Origin: Conexibacter sp. CPCC 205762
GTDB lineage: Bacteria > Actinomycetota > Thermoleophilia > Solirubrobacterales > Solirubrobacteraceae
Length of the DNA stretch: 64,000 bases
Assembly: GCF_030646155.1 (NCBI RefSeq)
Contig: NZ_JAUTDN010000004.1
Coordinates: forward strand, 62,001 to 126,000
Direction: 5' to 3'
In this document: one piece after another, positions 52,868 through 61,908 of the stretch
Numbering within the stretch: the first letter of the stretch is position 1
Layout of the letters: the number at the start of each line of letters is the position of its first letter
The notes under the pieces: generated by a model
Seen by the model: the letters and a program-made list of their open reading frames with translations, nothing else
Databases searched by the model: none
Told to the model about the DNA's origin: nothing
Position numbers and translations under genes: made by a program

Positions 52868-53703
52868 GACTGCGCCTCTACCACCACCGCGACGGCACCC
52901 GCGTCGCCTACCGCGAGACCGGCACCGGCCCGCCGCTGGTGCTGCTGCACTCGCTCGGCCTCTCGCACCGCGAATGGGAGCCGGTCGTCGAGCCGCTGTC
53001 GGAGCGCTTCCGGCTCGTGCTGCCCGACCTGCCGCTGCACGGCGACAGCGAGGACCGGCCGCGCCATCCCTACAGCCCCGACTGGTTCGCGCAGGTGATC
53101 GCCGGCTTCTGCGCCGAGACGGCGGGGCCGCGGCCGCTCGTCGGCGGCCACGACGTCGGCGCCGAGCTGCTGCTGCGCGCCGTCGCCGACGGGCTGCTGG
53201 AGCCACGCCGGCTGGTGCTGATGCCGAACCGCCTCCACCGCCCGGACGAGCACGCCCGCAAGCGCGCGCTGTGGCGGGGCGCCTGCAAGGCGGCCGCGCT
53301 GCCGGGGCTCGACCGCGTGCTGGCCCGCGGGGCGACGCTGCTGTTCCGCCCCGCGGTCGGCGAGAAGCTGTCGGCGCAGCGCAACCCGGCCGCGCGCGAC
53401 CTGCTGCGCCACGCCTTCATGGACGTCGCCGGCAACGGCAACCGCGCGCGGGCGTGGGCCCGCTTCGCGCGGCAGTGGCCGGTCCAGCCGCAGCGCCAGC
53501 TGCTCGACGCCTATCCGCGGATCGCGGCGCCGACGCTGCTGCTGTGGGCCGACCGGGATCGCGCGCACCCGCTGCCCGCGGCGCAGGAGGCGCTCGACCT
53601 GCTGCCCGACGGCCAGCTGCGGATCCTCTCCGCGACCGGCTTCCTGATGGCCTACGACGACCCGGTCGGCCTGGCGCGCGAGCTGATCTCGTTCTGCGGA
53701 TGA
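52864..53703 (+). CDS. Alpha/beta hydrolase with Asp nucleophile elbow
   Basis: 279 residues of the alpha/beta-hydrolase fold: LVLLHSLGLSHREWEPVV (oxyanion region), LPDLPLHGDSE, and the nucleophile elbow VGGHDVGAE with Asp97 in place of the usual Ser, as in haloalkane and fluoroacetate dehalogenases and epoxide hydrolases. The acid is probably in LLLWADRDRAHP. The position expected for the catalytic His reads ATGFLMAYDDP, without His. It may therefore be catalytically altered. Overlaps the lipoprotein gene by 4 bp. Confidence 0.8.
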   Translation: MRLRLYHHRDGTRVAYRETGTGPPLVLLHSLGLSHREWEPVVEPLSERFRLVLPDLPLHGDSEDRPRHPYSPDWFAQVIAGFCAETAGPRPLVGGHDVGAELLLRAVADGLLEPRRLVLMPNRLHRPDEHARKRALWRGACKAAALPGLDRVLARGATLLFRPAVGEKLSAQRNPAARDLLRHAFMDVAGNGNRARAWARFARQWPVQPQRQLLDAYPRIAAPTLLLWADRDRAHPLPAAQEALDLLPDGQLRILSATGFLMAYDDPVGLARELISFCG

Positions 53704-53808
53704 CGTATCTGTCACACGGGCGCGAGTACCAGCGGCCGCGGACGGCTCCGCCGCAGTAGGTTTCGGGACCTGGGCAGTTCCGATTTCGAACCTGAGAAGA
53801 GGAGATCC

Positions 53809-55137
53809 ATGGGCGTGCAGGAGGAGCAGCAGCTGTGGGGCGGGGAGACGACCAAGGCGGTCGCGAACTTCCCCGTCTCGGGTGAGACGGTCCCGGTCCC
53901 GGTCGTGCGCTGGCTCGGCCGCGTGAAGGCGGCGGCGGCGCGCGTCAACGGCGAGCTGGGGCTGCTCGACGCCGGCATCGCCGAGCGGGTCGCGGCCGCG
54001 GGCGACGAGATCGCCGCCGGCAAGCACGACGCGCAGTTTCCGATCGACGTCTTCCAGACCGGCTCGGGCACCTCGACGAACATGAACACCAACGAGGTGA
54101 TCGCCTCGCTGGCCGGCGAGGGCGTCCACGCCAACGACCACGTCAACATGGGGCAGTCGAGCAACGACACCTTCCCCTCCGCCGTCCACCTCGCGGCGCT
54201 CGACGAGGCGACGAACACGCTGCTGCCCGCGCTGCGCCAGCTGGAGGCATCCTTCGAGGCCAAGTCGGCCGCCTTCCAGGACGTCGTCAAGGCCGGCCGC
54301 ACGCACCTGATGGACGCCGTCCCGGTCACGCTCGGGCAGGAGTTCGCCGGCTACGCCGCGCAGGTCCGGCTCGGCTCGCGCCGCGTCAAGAACGCGCTGC
54401 CGCAGGTCGCGCAGATCCCGCTCGGCGGCACCGCCACCGGCACCGGCCTCAACACCCACCCGGAGTTCGCCGCGCGCGTGCGCAGCAAGCTCGCGCAGGA
54501 GAGCCACCTGCAGGTCAGCCCGCCGGAGGACGCGTTCGAGGCGCAGGGCGCGCGCGACGCGCTCGTCGAGCTGTCGGGCGCGCTGAAGGTGATCGCCGTC
54601 TCGCTGACGAAGATCGCCGGCGACCTCGCGCTGATGGGCTCCGGCCCGCGCGCCGGCATCGGCGAGCTGTTCCTGCCGGAGCTGCAGAAGGGCTCCTCGA
54701 TCATGCCGGGCAAGGTCAACCCGGTGATCCCCGAGGTCGTGCTGCAGGTCAGCGCGCAGGTGATCGGCAACGACACCGCGATCACCGTCGGCGGGCTCCA
54801 GGGCCAGTTCGAGCTGAACGTCCGCATCCCGCTGATCGCGCGCAACCTGCTGCAGTCGATCCAGCTGCTGGCGAACACGGCGAAGCTGTTCGCCGAGAAG
54901 TGCGTCGACGGGATCGAGGCGAACCTGCCCGGCTGCGAGCGCTCGGCCGAGTCGACGCTGGCCGTCGCCACCGCGCTCAACCCGTTCATCGGCTACGACA
55001 AGGCGACGGCGATCGTCAAGGAGGCGTCGGCCTCCGGGCGCTCGCTGCGCGAGGTCGCGCTCGAGCAGGGCGTCGGCGAGGAGACGTACAACGAGGCGAT
55101 CGACCTGCGCAGAATCGCGCGCGGCTCGGCCGGCTGA
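53809..55137 (+). CDS. fumC: Fumarate hydratase, class II
   Basis: Reversible hydration of fumarate to malate in the TCA cycle. The 442-residue protein has the fumarase/aspartase superfamily regions GSGTSTNMNTNEV (about 85-97), GRTHLMDAVPVTLGQEF and the signature GSSIMPGKVNP (about 295-305). It is shorter at the N-terminus than E. coli FumC (467 aa). The superfamily also includes aspartase; class II fumarase is the better match from the N-terminal LWGGETTKAVANFPVS. AGAGGAG precedes the ATG. Confidence 0.9.
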   Translation: MGVQEEQQLWGGETTKAVANFPVSGETVPVPVVRWLGRVKAAAARVNGELGLLDAGIAERVAAAGDEIAAGKHDAQFPIDVFQTGSGTSTNMNTNEVIASLAGEGVHANDHVNMGQSSNDTFPSAVHLAALDEATNTLLPALRQLEASFEAKSAAFQDVVKAGRTHLMDAVPVTLGQEFAGYAAQVRLGSRRVKNALPQVAQIPLGGTATGTGLNTHPEFAARVRSKLAQESHLQVSPPEDAFEAQGARDALVELSGALKVIAVSLTKIAGDLALMGSGPRAGIGELFLPELQKGSSIMPGKVNPVIPEVVLQVSAQVIGNDTAITVGGLQGQFELNVRIPLIARNLLQSIQLLANTAKLFAEKCVDGIEANLPGCERSAESTLAVATALNPFIGYDKATAIVKEASASGRSLREVALEQGVGEETYNEAIDLRRIARGSAG

Positions 55138-55143
55138 GGCGCC

Positions 55144-56583
55144 TCAGGCCCCGAGCCGGGGCCACAGGTCAGCGGCAGGATAGGGCGGGTCGTTCGGCGT
55201 TCTGACGCCGTCCGGCCCGACTCTCACCGGGCCGCGCAGGCTGCTCTGGAAGCGCACGTCCTTGTCGTTGACGAAGTACTGCGTCCACAGCCGCACCGGC
55301 AGCTGCTCCATCGCCTCCCAGTTGGCCTGCAGCTTCGCGACCTGCTCGGCGAAGACGTCCGCGGAGGCCGGGTCGGCGACCTTCGCCGGGTCGACGCGCC
55401 AGACCTGCGGCGCCGCCTCGGTGACGCCGAACTGGTAGCCGCCCTCGGTCAGCCACAGCCCCGGATCGGGCCAGGCCCCGCTGCCCAGCAGGTCGATCGC
55501 CTCCTGGGCGCGCCAGCGGCCGGCGCCGGGCCCCTCCTGCTGCGGCCCGTACTTGACGTCGGCGTAGTTGTGCTGCGACCAGCCGACCGGCAGCGGCGCC
55601 ACCCAGCCGCTGAGCGCGCGCAGCAGCTCGCTCGTGAAGTCGCGCCAGGGCGTGCCGAAACCGCCCGCGTCGGCCACCACGTCTGCCGTGTTCGGGATCA
55701 GCAGCTCCGGCCCGCGCGGGGTCGCGGCGGCGGTGCGCCAGCGCGCGGCGACGGTCGCCGCGCTTCTGACCATCTCCGCGACCGCGGAGGCGATCGTCCC
55801 GGCGGGGAAGCGGTCGGAGGTCTGCGGCCACCAGGCGAGGTTCGGCTCGTTCAGCGGCTGCAGCCAGTCGATCCGCGCGCTGCGGGGGTTGCCGGCGGTG
55901 GCGCCGTCGATGCCGGGGCCGGGGCTGGGCGCGCCGCCGGTGTCGGCCCAGCGGGCGCAGCACCATTCGACGAACCACGCCCACGGGCCGTCGTCGGAGC
56001 GGTCGTCGGGGATGTGCGCCTCGGTGCCGCGCCGGCCCGCGCCGGGGAAGCCCGGCCCGCCGAGGTCGTGCGACAGCCGCGGGTCGAGCTTCAGCGTCGC
56101 CGGGTGGGTCCACTCCGGGAAGGCCTGGTAGAGCGTCAGGCCGACGCGGCGGCCGTCGGCGTTGGCCTGCGCGATCTGCGCGTCGAGGCGGTCGAGGCCG
56201 GCGGCGGCCTCGGGGTCGGCCGGCGCGCTCAGCTGCGCGAAGGCGGCCTCGCGCGTGCGCGGCTCCGGGGCGGTCGGCTGCAGCGCGGGCCAGACGGCCC
56301 ACAGCGTCACGACCTCGGTCGGCCGGGCGCCGCCGAGCAGGTACTGGCGGACGCCGAGCGAGTCGTCGTAGGGGTTGACGTCGCCGATCAGCGAGACGCC
56401 CTTGAGCATGCGCTCGCTCGGGAGCGGGACGAGCGCGGTCGTGGCGGTCGTCGGGACCGGCGGCGTCGGCGCGGGCGCGGTGGGGGCCGGCGGGCCGTCG
56501 TCGCCGCAGCCGGCGAGCGCGAAGGCCGCGCCGGCGGCGGCGCCGCGCGCGAGCAGCTGACGACGGCTGAGGCGATCGGTCAC
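55144..56583 (-). CDS. Tat-exported lipoprotein with a glycoside hydrolase (clan GH-A) fold
   Basis: 479 residues. The N-terminus has a twin-arginine signal (SRRQLLARGAAAG) and lipobox LAGCGDD, followed by a Pro/Thr-rich linker. The catalytic domain has LQPLNEPNLAWW (acid/base Glu in the NEP motif, about 230-241) and LWLTEGGYQFG (nucleophile Glu, about 390-400), as in TIM-barrel glycosidases of clan A (GH5/39/42-like). The substrate is unknown. It should act at the outer face of the membrane. Convergent with fumC with 6 bp between stops. Confidence 0.75.
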   Translation of the reverse strand: MTDRLSRRQLLARGAAAGAAFALAGCGDDGPPAPTAPAPTPPVPTTATTALVPLPSERMLKGVSLIGDVNPYDDSLGVRQYLLGGARPTEVVTLWAVWPALQPTAPEPRTREAAFAQLSAPADPEAAAGLDRLDAQIAQANADGRRVGLTLYQAFPEWTHPATLKLDPRLSHDLGGPGFPGAGRRGTEAHIPDDRSDDGPWAWFVEWCCARWADTGGAPSPGPGIDGATAGNPRSARIDWLQPLNEPNLAWWPQTSDRFPAGTIASAVAEMVRSAATVAARWRTAAATPRGPELLIPNTADVVADAGGFGTPWRDFTSELLRALSGWVAPLPVGWSQHNYADVKYGPQQEGPGAGRWRAQEAIDLLGSGAWPDPGLWLTEGGYQFGVTEAAPQVWRVDPAKVADPASADVFAEQVAKLQANWEAMEQLPVRLWTQYFVNDKDVRFQSSLRGPVRVGPDGVRTPNDPPYPAADLWPRLGA

Positions 56584-56610
56584 GACGACAGAGGATGACC
56601 GCCGCGGCCG

Positions 56611-58275
56611 TCAGGTCGCGACGGTCTCGCCGCCGAGCTGCTCCGTCAGCGCCACGTCGGGGGTGTAGTCGATCGGCAGGACCAGCAGCGAGGGCACGTC
56701 GAGCGTCAGCGCGTGGCGCAGCCGCGCAGAGAAGTCCTCGATCGACTCGGCCCGCCACGCCGGCAGCCCGAACGCCTCCGCCAGCTTGACGAAGTCGGGG
56801 TTGGCGAAGTCGACGCCGAAGTGACGGCCGAACTTCTTCTCCTGCTTCCAGACGATCGAGCCGAACTGGCGGTTCTCCCAGACGACGTTCACGAACGGCG
56901 TCTTCAGCCGCGTCGCCGTCTCCAGCTCCTGCGCGTTCATCAGGAAGCCGCCGTCGCCGCTGACGGTCACGACGTTGCGGGTCGGGTGGACGAGCTTGGC
57001 GCCGATCGCGCTCGGGACGGCGAAGCCCATCCCGGCGAGGCCGTTGGCGATCAGCACCGTGTTCGGCTCGTGCGCCGGGAAGGTCCGCCCGATCCACAGC
57101 TTGTGCAGGCCGACGTCGGAGATCAGCAGGTCCTCGCGCCCGAGCGCGGAGCGGATCTCCAGCAGCGCGCGGGCCGGGTGGGCGGGGAAGGCGTCGTCGT
57201 GCGCGGCCTGCTCGAGATGGCCGCCGACCAGCTCGCGCAGCCGCGTCGAGGGACCGGCGTGACGGGCGTCGCGACACTCGTCGGCCAGCCGCGCGAGGAC
57301 CGCGTAGATGTCGCCGATCAGCTCGACCTCGGGGACGAAGTTGGCGTCGATCTCGGCCGGCACCGTGTCGATCACGACGATCCGCTTGTCGCGCTTCGCG
57401 TTCCAGTGTCTCGGCGCGTGCTCGACGAGGTCGTAGCCGATCGCGATCACGAGGTCGGCGTCATCGAAGCCGGCGAGCGCGTAGTCGCGCGCCTGCAGGC
57501 CGACGGTGCCGAGCGCCAGCGGGCTGTCGGCGTCGAGCGCGCCCTTCGCCATGAACGTCTCGGCGACGCCGATCCCGGTCGCGCGCGCGAACTCGCGCAG
57601 CGCCGGCGCCGCGCCGCCGCGCACGACGCCGTTGCCGGCGAGCGCGACCGGCCGCTCGGCGGAGCGGATCAGCTCGGCGGCGCGCAGCAGCTCACGGGCG
57701 CGCGGCTCGCTGCGGACCGGCTGCTGGCGCGGCAGCGGCGTCGAGGCGGCCACGTCGGTGCCGTCGACGGACGCAGCCATCACGTCCTCGGGCAGCTCCA
57801 GGTGGGTCGAGCCCGGCTTCTCCGCCTCGGCCAGCTTGAACGCCTTGCGCACGACCTCGGGGACGATGTCCGGGCTCGACACGCGCGCGTTCCACTTCAC
57901 CACCGGTCTGAGGATCTGCACCAAGTCGATGTACTGGTGCGACTCCTTGTGCATCCGCTCGACGTCCGCCTGGCCGGTCAGCGCGACCAGCGGCGCGCGG
58001 TCGAGATAGGCGTCGGCGACCGCGGTGATGAGGTTGGTCGCGCCCGGCCCGAGCGTGCCGAGGCAGACGCCGGCGCGGCCGGTCAGCCGGCCGTACATGT
58101 CGGCCATGTAGGCGCCGCCCTGCTCGTGCCGGACCGGCACGAACGCGATCGAGGAGTCCTCCAGCGACTCGTTCAGGTCGAGCGTCTCCTCGCCGGGGAT
58201 GCCGAAGACGTATCTGACCCCTTCGGCCTCGAGGCATTCGACGAACAGGTCGGAGGCGCGGCGCTCTGATGGCAT
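56611..58275 (-). CDS. Thiamine-diphosphate enzyme, acetolactate synthase-like (catabolic AlsS type)
   Basis: 554 residues of the TPP-dependent decarboxylase/synthase family. Pyr-domain Glu51 (VRHEQGGAYMADMYGR), the domain-II FAD/ADP-like region without obvious FAD motif, and the TPP-binding GDGGFLMNAQELETA (about 438-452). These match catabolic AlsS rather than anabolic IlvB, and no regulatory ilvN follows. Expected product acetolactate from two pyruvates, but related carboligases (glyoxylate, sulfoacetaldehyde) cannot be excluded. It begins 40 bp downstream of the MaoC gene on the same strand. Confidence 0.85.
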   Translation of the reverse strand: MPSERRASDLFVECLEAEGVRYVFGIPGEETLDLNESLEDSSIAFVPVRHEQGGAYMADMYGRLTGRAGVCLGTLGPGATNLITAVADAYLDRAPLVALTGQADVERMHKESHQYIDLVQILRPVVKWNARVSSPDIVPEVVRKAFKLAEAEKPGSTHLELPEDVMAASVDGTDVAASTPLPRQQPVRSEPRARELLRAAELIRSAERPVALAGNGVVRGGAAPALREFARATGIGVAETFMAKGALDADSPLALGTVGLQARDYALAGFDDADLVIAIGYDLVEHAPRHWNAKRDKRIVVIDTVPAEIDANFVPEVELIGDIYAVLARLADECRDARHAGPSTRLRELVGGHLEQAAHDDAFPAHPARALLEIRSALGREDLLISDVGLHKLWIGRTFPAHEPNTVLIANGLAGMGFAVPSAIGAKLVHPTRNVVTVSGDGGFLMNAQELETATRLKTPFVNVVWENRQFGSIVWKQEKKFGRHFGVDFANPDFVKLAEAFGLPAWRAESIEDFSARLRHALTLDVPSLLVLPIDYTPDVALTEQLGGETVAT

Positions 58276-58314
58276 CGCTGAGACCGTGCCCGGCGCCGCG
58301 CTTGCGAAACGGCC

Positions 58315-58773
58315 TCAGCCGCCCGCGTAGATGCGCACGAGCGTCTCGGCGACGCAGACCGGCTTGTCGCCGCCCTCGCGCTCGAACGTCAGCGCCGTCG
58401 CCATCTGGATGCCGCCGGCGATGTCCTCGACGGAGGCGATCGTCGCGCGCATGCGGACCTTGCTGCCGACCGGCAGCGGCGCCGGGAAGCGGACCTTGTT
58501 GACGCCGTAGTTGAGCGCGAAGGCGACGTTCGTCACCTCGTAGAGCGCGTAGGAGAACTTCGGCGCGAGCGAGAGCGTGTAGTAGCCGTGGGCGATCGTG
58601 CCGCCGAACGGCGTCTGCGCCGCTCTCGCGGGGTCGACGTGGATCCACTGGTGGTCGCCGGTCGCGTCGGCGAAGGCGTCGATCTTCTCCTGCGTGACGT
58701 CGTCCCAGTCGCTGACGCCGAGCTCCTGCCCGACGCGGGCCTTGATGTCGTCGATGCCGTTGAGCGTGATCAT
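58315..58773 (-). CDS. MaoC-type dehydratase ((R)-enoyl-CoA hydratase-like)
   Basis: 152-residue hot-dog-fold protein. The hydratase-2 motif DATGDHQWIHVDPARA with catalytic Asp and His is intact, followed by GTIAHGYYTLSLAP. The length is typical of single-domain MaoC. It probably hydrates an enoyl-CoA in fatty acid or related metabolism. It lies upstream of the acetolactate-synthase-like gene and is divergent from the exonuclease. Confidence 0.88.
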   Translation of the reverse strand: MITLNGIDDIKARVGQELGVSDWDDVTQEKIDAFADATGDHQWIHVDPARAAQTPFGGTIAHGYYTLSLAPKFSYALYEVTNVAFALNYGVNKVRFPAPLPVGSKVRMRATIASVEDIAGGIQMATALTFEREGGDKPVCVAETLVRIYAGG

Positions 58774-58843
58774 GCGGGCAAGGCTAATCCGGCGCGAGGC
58801 CCGCCCGCGCCGCTTCCGCGGGGCGCGGCGATAGGCTGCGGCG

Positions 58844-59716
58844 ATGCCCTCCCCGCTGCTCGCCGTCGATGCGCCGTCGCTGCTCTACCGCGCCTGGTTC
58901 GCGCTGCCGGACTCGATCAAGGGCGACGGCGGGATGCCGGTCAACGCGCTGCTCGGCGCGACCAACGCGATCCTGCGGATCGTCGCCGACCACGGCCCGC
59001 GCGCGGTCGTCATCTGCAACGGCGCCGAGGCGGCCAGATACCGCGTCGCGCGCTACGCCGGCTACCACGCCGACCGGCCGCCGGTGCCGGAGGGCCTGGC
59101 GCTCCAGTTCGCCCGCTCCGGCGAGCTGTTCGAGGGCTTCGGCTGGACGCTCGCGGGCAGCGACGAGCTGGAGGCCGACGACCTGCTGCACTCGTTCGCG
59201 CTGACCGAGACCGAGGCCGGCGGCCGCGCGCTGCTGATGACCGGCGACCGCGACATGTTCCAGTGCGCGACCGACGCCGTCACGGTGCTCTACCTGAAGA
59301 CCGGCGTGAGAGGGTTCGAGCCGATGACGCCGGCGGCCGTCGAGCAGCGCTACGGCATCCCGCCGGCGCTCGTGCCCGACTTCATCGCGCTGCGCGGCGA
59401 CCCGTCCGACGGCCTGCCGGGCGCGAGAGGGATCGGCGAGAAGGGCGCCGCCGACCTGCTGCGCCGCCACGGCTCGCTGGAGGCCGCGCTCGCAGACCCT
59501 GACGGCGAGAGACCGCGCGTCGCCAGAGCGCTGCGCGAGCAGGCCGAGGAGCTGCGCGACTACCTGGCGATCGCGACCCTCCAGCGCGTCGAGGTCGCCC
59601 GGCCGGCCGACGCCTCGCTCGACCTCGCCGGCGGCGCCGACGCCGCCGAGGCGCTCGGCATGAGAAGACTCGCCGTCCGCCTGCGCGCCGCCGACCGCGA
59701 CGCGTCGCGGTTGTAA
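58844..59716 (+). CDS. 5'-3' exonuclease (DNA polymerase I N-terminal domain-like)
   Basis: 290 residues corresponding to the 5' nuclease domain of PolA as a stand-alone protein. Metal-binding acids are present in LAVDAPSLLYRAW, ELEADDLLHSFA and LMTGDRDMFQC. The helix-hairpin-helix region reads RGDPSDGLPGARGIGEKGAADLL. Such ExoIX-like enzymes remove RNA primers or flaps. TAGGCT lies 6 nt before the ATG with no Shine-Dalgarno. The stop is followed by a short hairpin. Confidence 0.9.
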   Translation: MPSPLLAVDAPSLLYRAWFALPDSIKGDGGMPVNALLGATNAILRIVADHGPRAVVICNGAEAARYRVARYAGYHADRPPVPEGLALQFARSGELFEGFGWTLAGSDELEADDLLHSFALTETEAGGRALLMTGDRDMFQCATDAVTVLYLKTGVRGFEPMTPAAVEQRYGIPPALVPDFIALRGDPSDGLPGARGIGEKGAADLLRRHGSLEAALADPDGERPRVARALREQAEELRDYLAIATLQRVEVARPADASLDLAGGADAAEALGMRRLAVRLRAADRDASRL

Positions 59717-59735
59717 CAATCCCTGCGCAGGATTG
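59717..59735 (+). terminator. Hairpin directly after the exonuclease stop
   Basis: CAATCC-CTGCGCA-GGATTG, a 6-bp stem whose centre is itself the 10-bp palindrome CCTGCGCAGG, starts at the base after the TAA. No T-run. Confidence 0.4.
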
Positions 59736-60135
59736 GTGCGGTCCACGTCCCACACGCTGCACTTGGATCCGTAGCGTTTGGGCGGTGCCCGAACCGCCGG
59801 CCGCAGAGCAGCTGATCCACGAGTAGGCCGTCCGCGCCGTCGGGCGTCAACGCGCGACCGCGGCGGAGCTGCGCGGCAGCGCGAGCCAGCGCGCTGGCCG
59901 TCGTCTGGCCGCGTCGCGAGACGCCGGAGCGACCGGCCTCTGTCACTCTGCTGACATCGGCTGGGGGCCATGCCGTCTCGCATCTCTTCCTCACGCAGCT
60001 GGCGCTTCAACAGCGGCTGCTGGCGCGACTCAAGACGCAGCTGTCACGCGCAATCCGAGTCGGTAGCTGCGGGCTGGTCGTGCAGCTGTTGGCGACGGTT
60101 GCGGCCCGTATTTCTCACAACCTAGGGTGACTGAC
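59736..60135. other. 400-bp stretch without a recognisable gene
   Basis: Between the exonuclease hairpin and the 48-residue small gene. I see no RBS-plus-frame that gives a convincing protein on either strand, no tRNA and no repeat. The base composition is slightly less GC-biased than in the genes. It could hold an eroded gene, because a minus-strand frame of about 140 codons crosses it, but this frame runs on into the antisense of the exonuclease and shows no motif. CGTATTTC near 60107 may be a -10 for the small gene. Confidence 0.5.
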
Positions 60136-60282
60136 ATGTGGAAGAGACCTGAAGACCCGCTGATCGTGGAGGCCGAGCGTCTGCTCGACGAGATGGGCAC
60201 CTGGTATACGCGCACCGGGGACATCTGGAGACCCGGCGGGAGAACCTGGCGTGAGTACTTCCGCTGGTTCTTCTTCGGTTGA
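60136..60282 (+). CDS. 48-residue small protein, aromatic-rich
   Basis: The frame reads MWKRPEDPLIVEAERLLDEM and ends with TWREYFRWFFFG. It has five Trp, two Tyr and five Phe in 48 residues. The codon pattern (GC at third positions mixed with AGA arginine codons) is like real genes here. A weak AGGGTGA lies 6 nt before the ATG. No homologue is known to me. It could be a membrane-peripheral small protein through its C-terminal aromatic cluster. Its stop is 12 bp before the convergent ychF stop. Confidence 0.5.
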   Translation: MWKRPEDPLIVEAERLLDEMGTWYTRTGDIWRPGGRTWREYFRWFFFG

Positions 60283-60294
60283 GCGAGGCGCGGG

Positions 60295-61374
60295 CTACGG
60301 GGTGAACTTGACGGTGATCACGTCGCCGTCCTGCATCACGTAGTCGCGGCCTTCGACTCTGAGCGTGCCGGCCTCTCTGGCGGCGGCGTAGCCGCCGGCG
60401 TCGATCAGCGCTCTCCAGCCGATCACCTCGGCGCGGACGAAGCCTCTCTGGATGTCGCCGTGGATCTCGCCGGCGGCGTGCCAGGCGGTGAGGCCTCTTC
60501 TGAGGTGCCACGACTGGGCGCGGACGCCGGAGCCGACGGTGAAGAAGGCGTTGAGGTTGAGCAGCTCGAAGGCGCCGCGGACGATCCGCTGGAGGCCGGA
60601 CTCGGCGATCCCCAGCTCGTCGCGCATCACCTGCGCCTCGTCGTCGTCGAGCTCGGACAGCTCGGCCTCGATGCGAGAGGAGATCGCGACCGCCTTCGCG
60701 CCGTGCGCCTCCGCGTGGGCGAGGATCGCGGGCGGGACCTCGTCGCTGCCCTCGTCGACGTTGGCGACGAACAGGACCGGCTTCGCCGTCAGCGGCTGCA
60801 GCTCCTTGATCACGTTCGGCGCCTCGTCGGGGACCGGCACGGTGCGCGCCGGTCTGCCGGCCTGGAGCGCCTCGATCAGCGCTCTCAGCCACGCCTCCTC
60901 GGCGATCGCGACCTTGTCGCCGCCGCGGGCGGCGCGCACGACGCGGCCGTGACGGCGCTCGGCCTGCTCGAGGTCGGCGAAGATCAGCTCGGTCTCGATC
61001 GTCTCGATGTCGGCGAGCGGGTCGACGCGGCCGTCGGGGTGGATCACGTTGTCGTCGGTGTGGGCGCGGACGACGTGGACGATCGCGTCGGTCTCGCGGA
61101 TGTTCGCGAGGAACTTGTTGCCGAGGCCCTCGCCCTCGTGGGCGCCTCTCACGAGACCGGCGATGTCGTGGAAGTCGATCGAGTCGTGGACCGTCTCGGA
61201 GGAGCCGAGCATCTCCGCGAGCTGGTCGATCCGCTCGTCCTGCACCGGCACGACCGCGACGTTCGGCTCGATCGTCGTGAACGGGTAGTTGGCCGCCTCC
61301 GCGCCAGCGCGCGTGAGCGCGTTGAAGAGCGAGGACTTGCCAGCGTTCGGCATCCCGACGATCCCGACCTTCAT
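60295..61374 (-). CDS. ychF: Ribosome-associated Obg-like ATPase YchF
   Basis: 359-residue universally conserved P-loop protein that binds the ribosome and hydrolyses ATP. G1 GMPNAGKSS, G3 DIAGLVRGAHEGEGLGNKFL, and the NVDE element that replaces NKxD are present. The C-terminal TGS domain contains WHLRRGLTAWHAAGEIHGDI and ends in VITVKFTP. The length is standard (about 360). Its ATG overlaps the stop of the PAP2 gene by 4 bp, so they form an operon. Confidence 0.95.
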   Translation of the reverse strand: MKVGIVGMPNAGKSSLFNALTRAGAEAANYPFTTIEPNVAVVPVQDERIDQLAEMLGSSETVHDSIDFHDIAGLVRGAHEGEGLGNKFLANIRETDAIVHVVRAHTDDNVIHPDGRVDPLADIETIETELIFADLEQAERRHGRVVRAARGGDKVAIAEEAWLRALIEALQAGRPARTVPVPDEAPNVIKELQPLTAKPVLFVANVDEGSDEVPPAILAHAEAHGAKAVAISSRIEAELSELDDDEAQVMRDELGIAESGLQRIVRGAFELLNLNAFFTVGSGVRAQSWHLRRGLTAWHAAGEIHGDIQRGFVRAEVIGWRALIDAGGYAAAREAGTLRVEGRDYVMQDGDVITVKFTP

Positions 61375-61877
61375 GTGCGTGCTCCCTTGCCGATCGCCGT
61401 GCCGAGCGCGGCGCCTATGACGATGTCCGACGGCCAGTGGACGCCGAGGTAGAGACGGGATCCCGCCATCGCGACCGCAGCCGCCATCAGCGGGCGTGCG
61501 GGCAGCAGCCCGGCGTACGCCTGCGCCGCCGCGAACGACGAGGTCGCGTGCGCGCTCGGGAAGCTCAGCTGCGTCGGCGTCGCCATCAGCTGCGGCAGAC
61601 CCTCCAGCTGCGGGCGCGGCCGCCTGACGGTGAACTTGATCGCCTGGTTGACCGCGTAGGCGGCGCCGACGCCCGCGAGCGCTCTGGCCCACTGCGCCCG
61701 CCGCGGCCTGTCGAGCGCGACGCCGGCGGCGCCCAGCGCCAGCCAGCCGGCCGAGTACTGGCCCAGTCGCGAGTAGCCGCGGACGGCGCGCTCCAGCGCC
61801 GGCGTGTGGCCGAGCGTGCGCGTCAGGCGCAGCCCGGCGACGTCGAATGCCTGCAGCGAAGCGGGGAACGTCACCAT
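61371..61877 (-). CDS. PAP2-family membrane phosphatase
   Basis: 168-residue integral membrane phosphatase with the three PAP2 motifs: KFTVRRPRP (KX6RP), PSAHATSSF (PSGH, with A for G) and SRLYLGVHWPSD (SRX5HX3D). Four to six helices. The substrate would be a lipid phosphate such as undecaprenyl- or phosphatidyl-phosphate. Coupled to ychF by a 4-bp overlap. Confidence 0.88.
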   Translation of the reverse strand: MVTFPASLQAFDVAGLRLTRTLGHTPALERAVRGYSRLGQYSAGWLALGAAGVALDRPRRAQWARALAGVGAAYAVNQAIKFTVRRPRPQLEGLPQLMATPTQLSFPSAHATSSFAAAQAYAGLLPARPLMAAAVAMAGSRLYLGVHWPSDIVIGAALGTAIGKGART

Positions 61878-61908
61878 CGAACGAGGTCCTGCGGGCGATG
61901 CAGCGGGC

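Noticed and set aside
59736..60135. Eroded regulator gene on the minus strand
   Set aside because: A frame exists but shows no recognisable motif and runs on into the antisense of the exonuclease.
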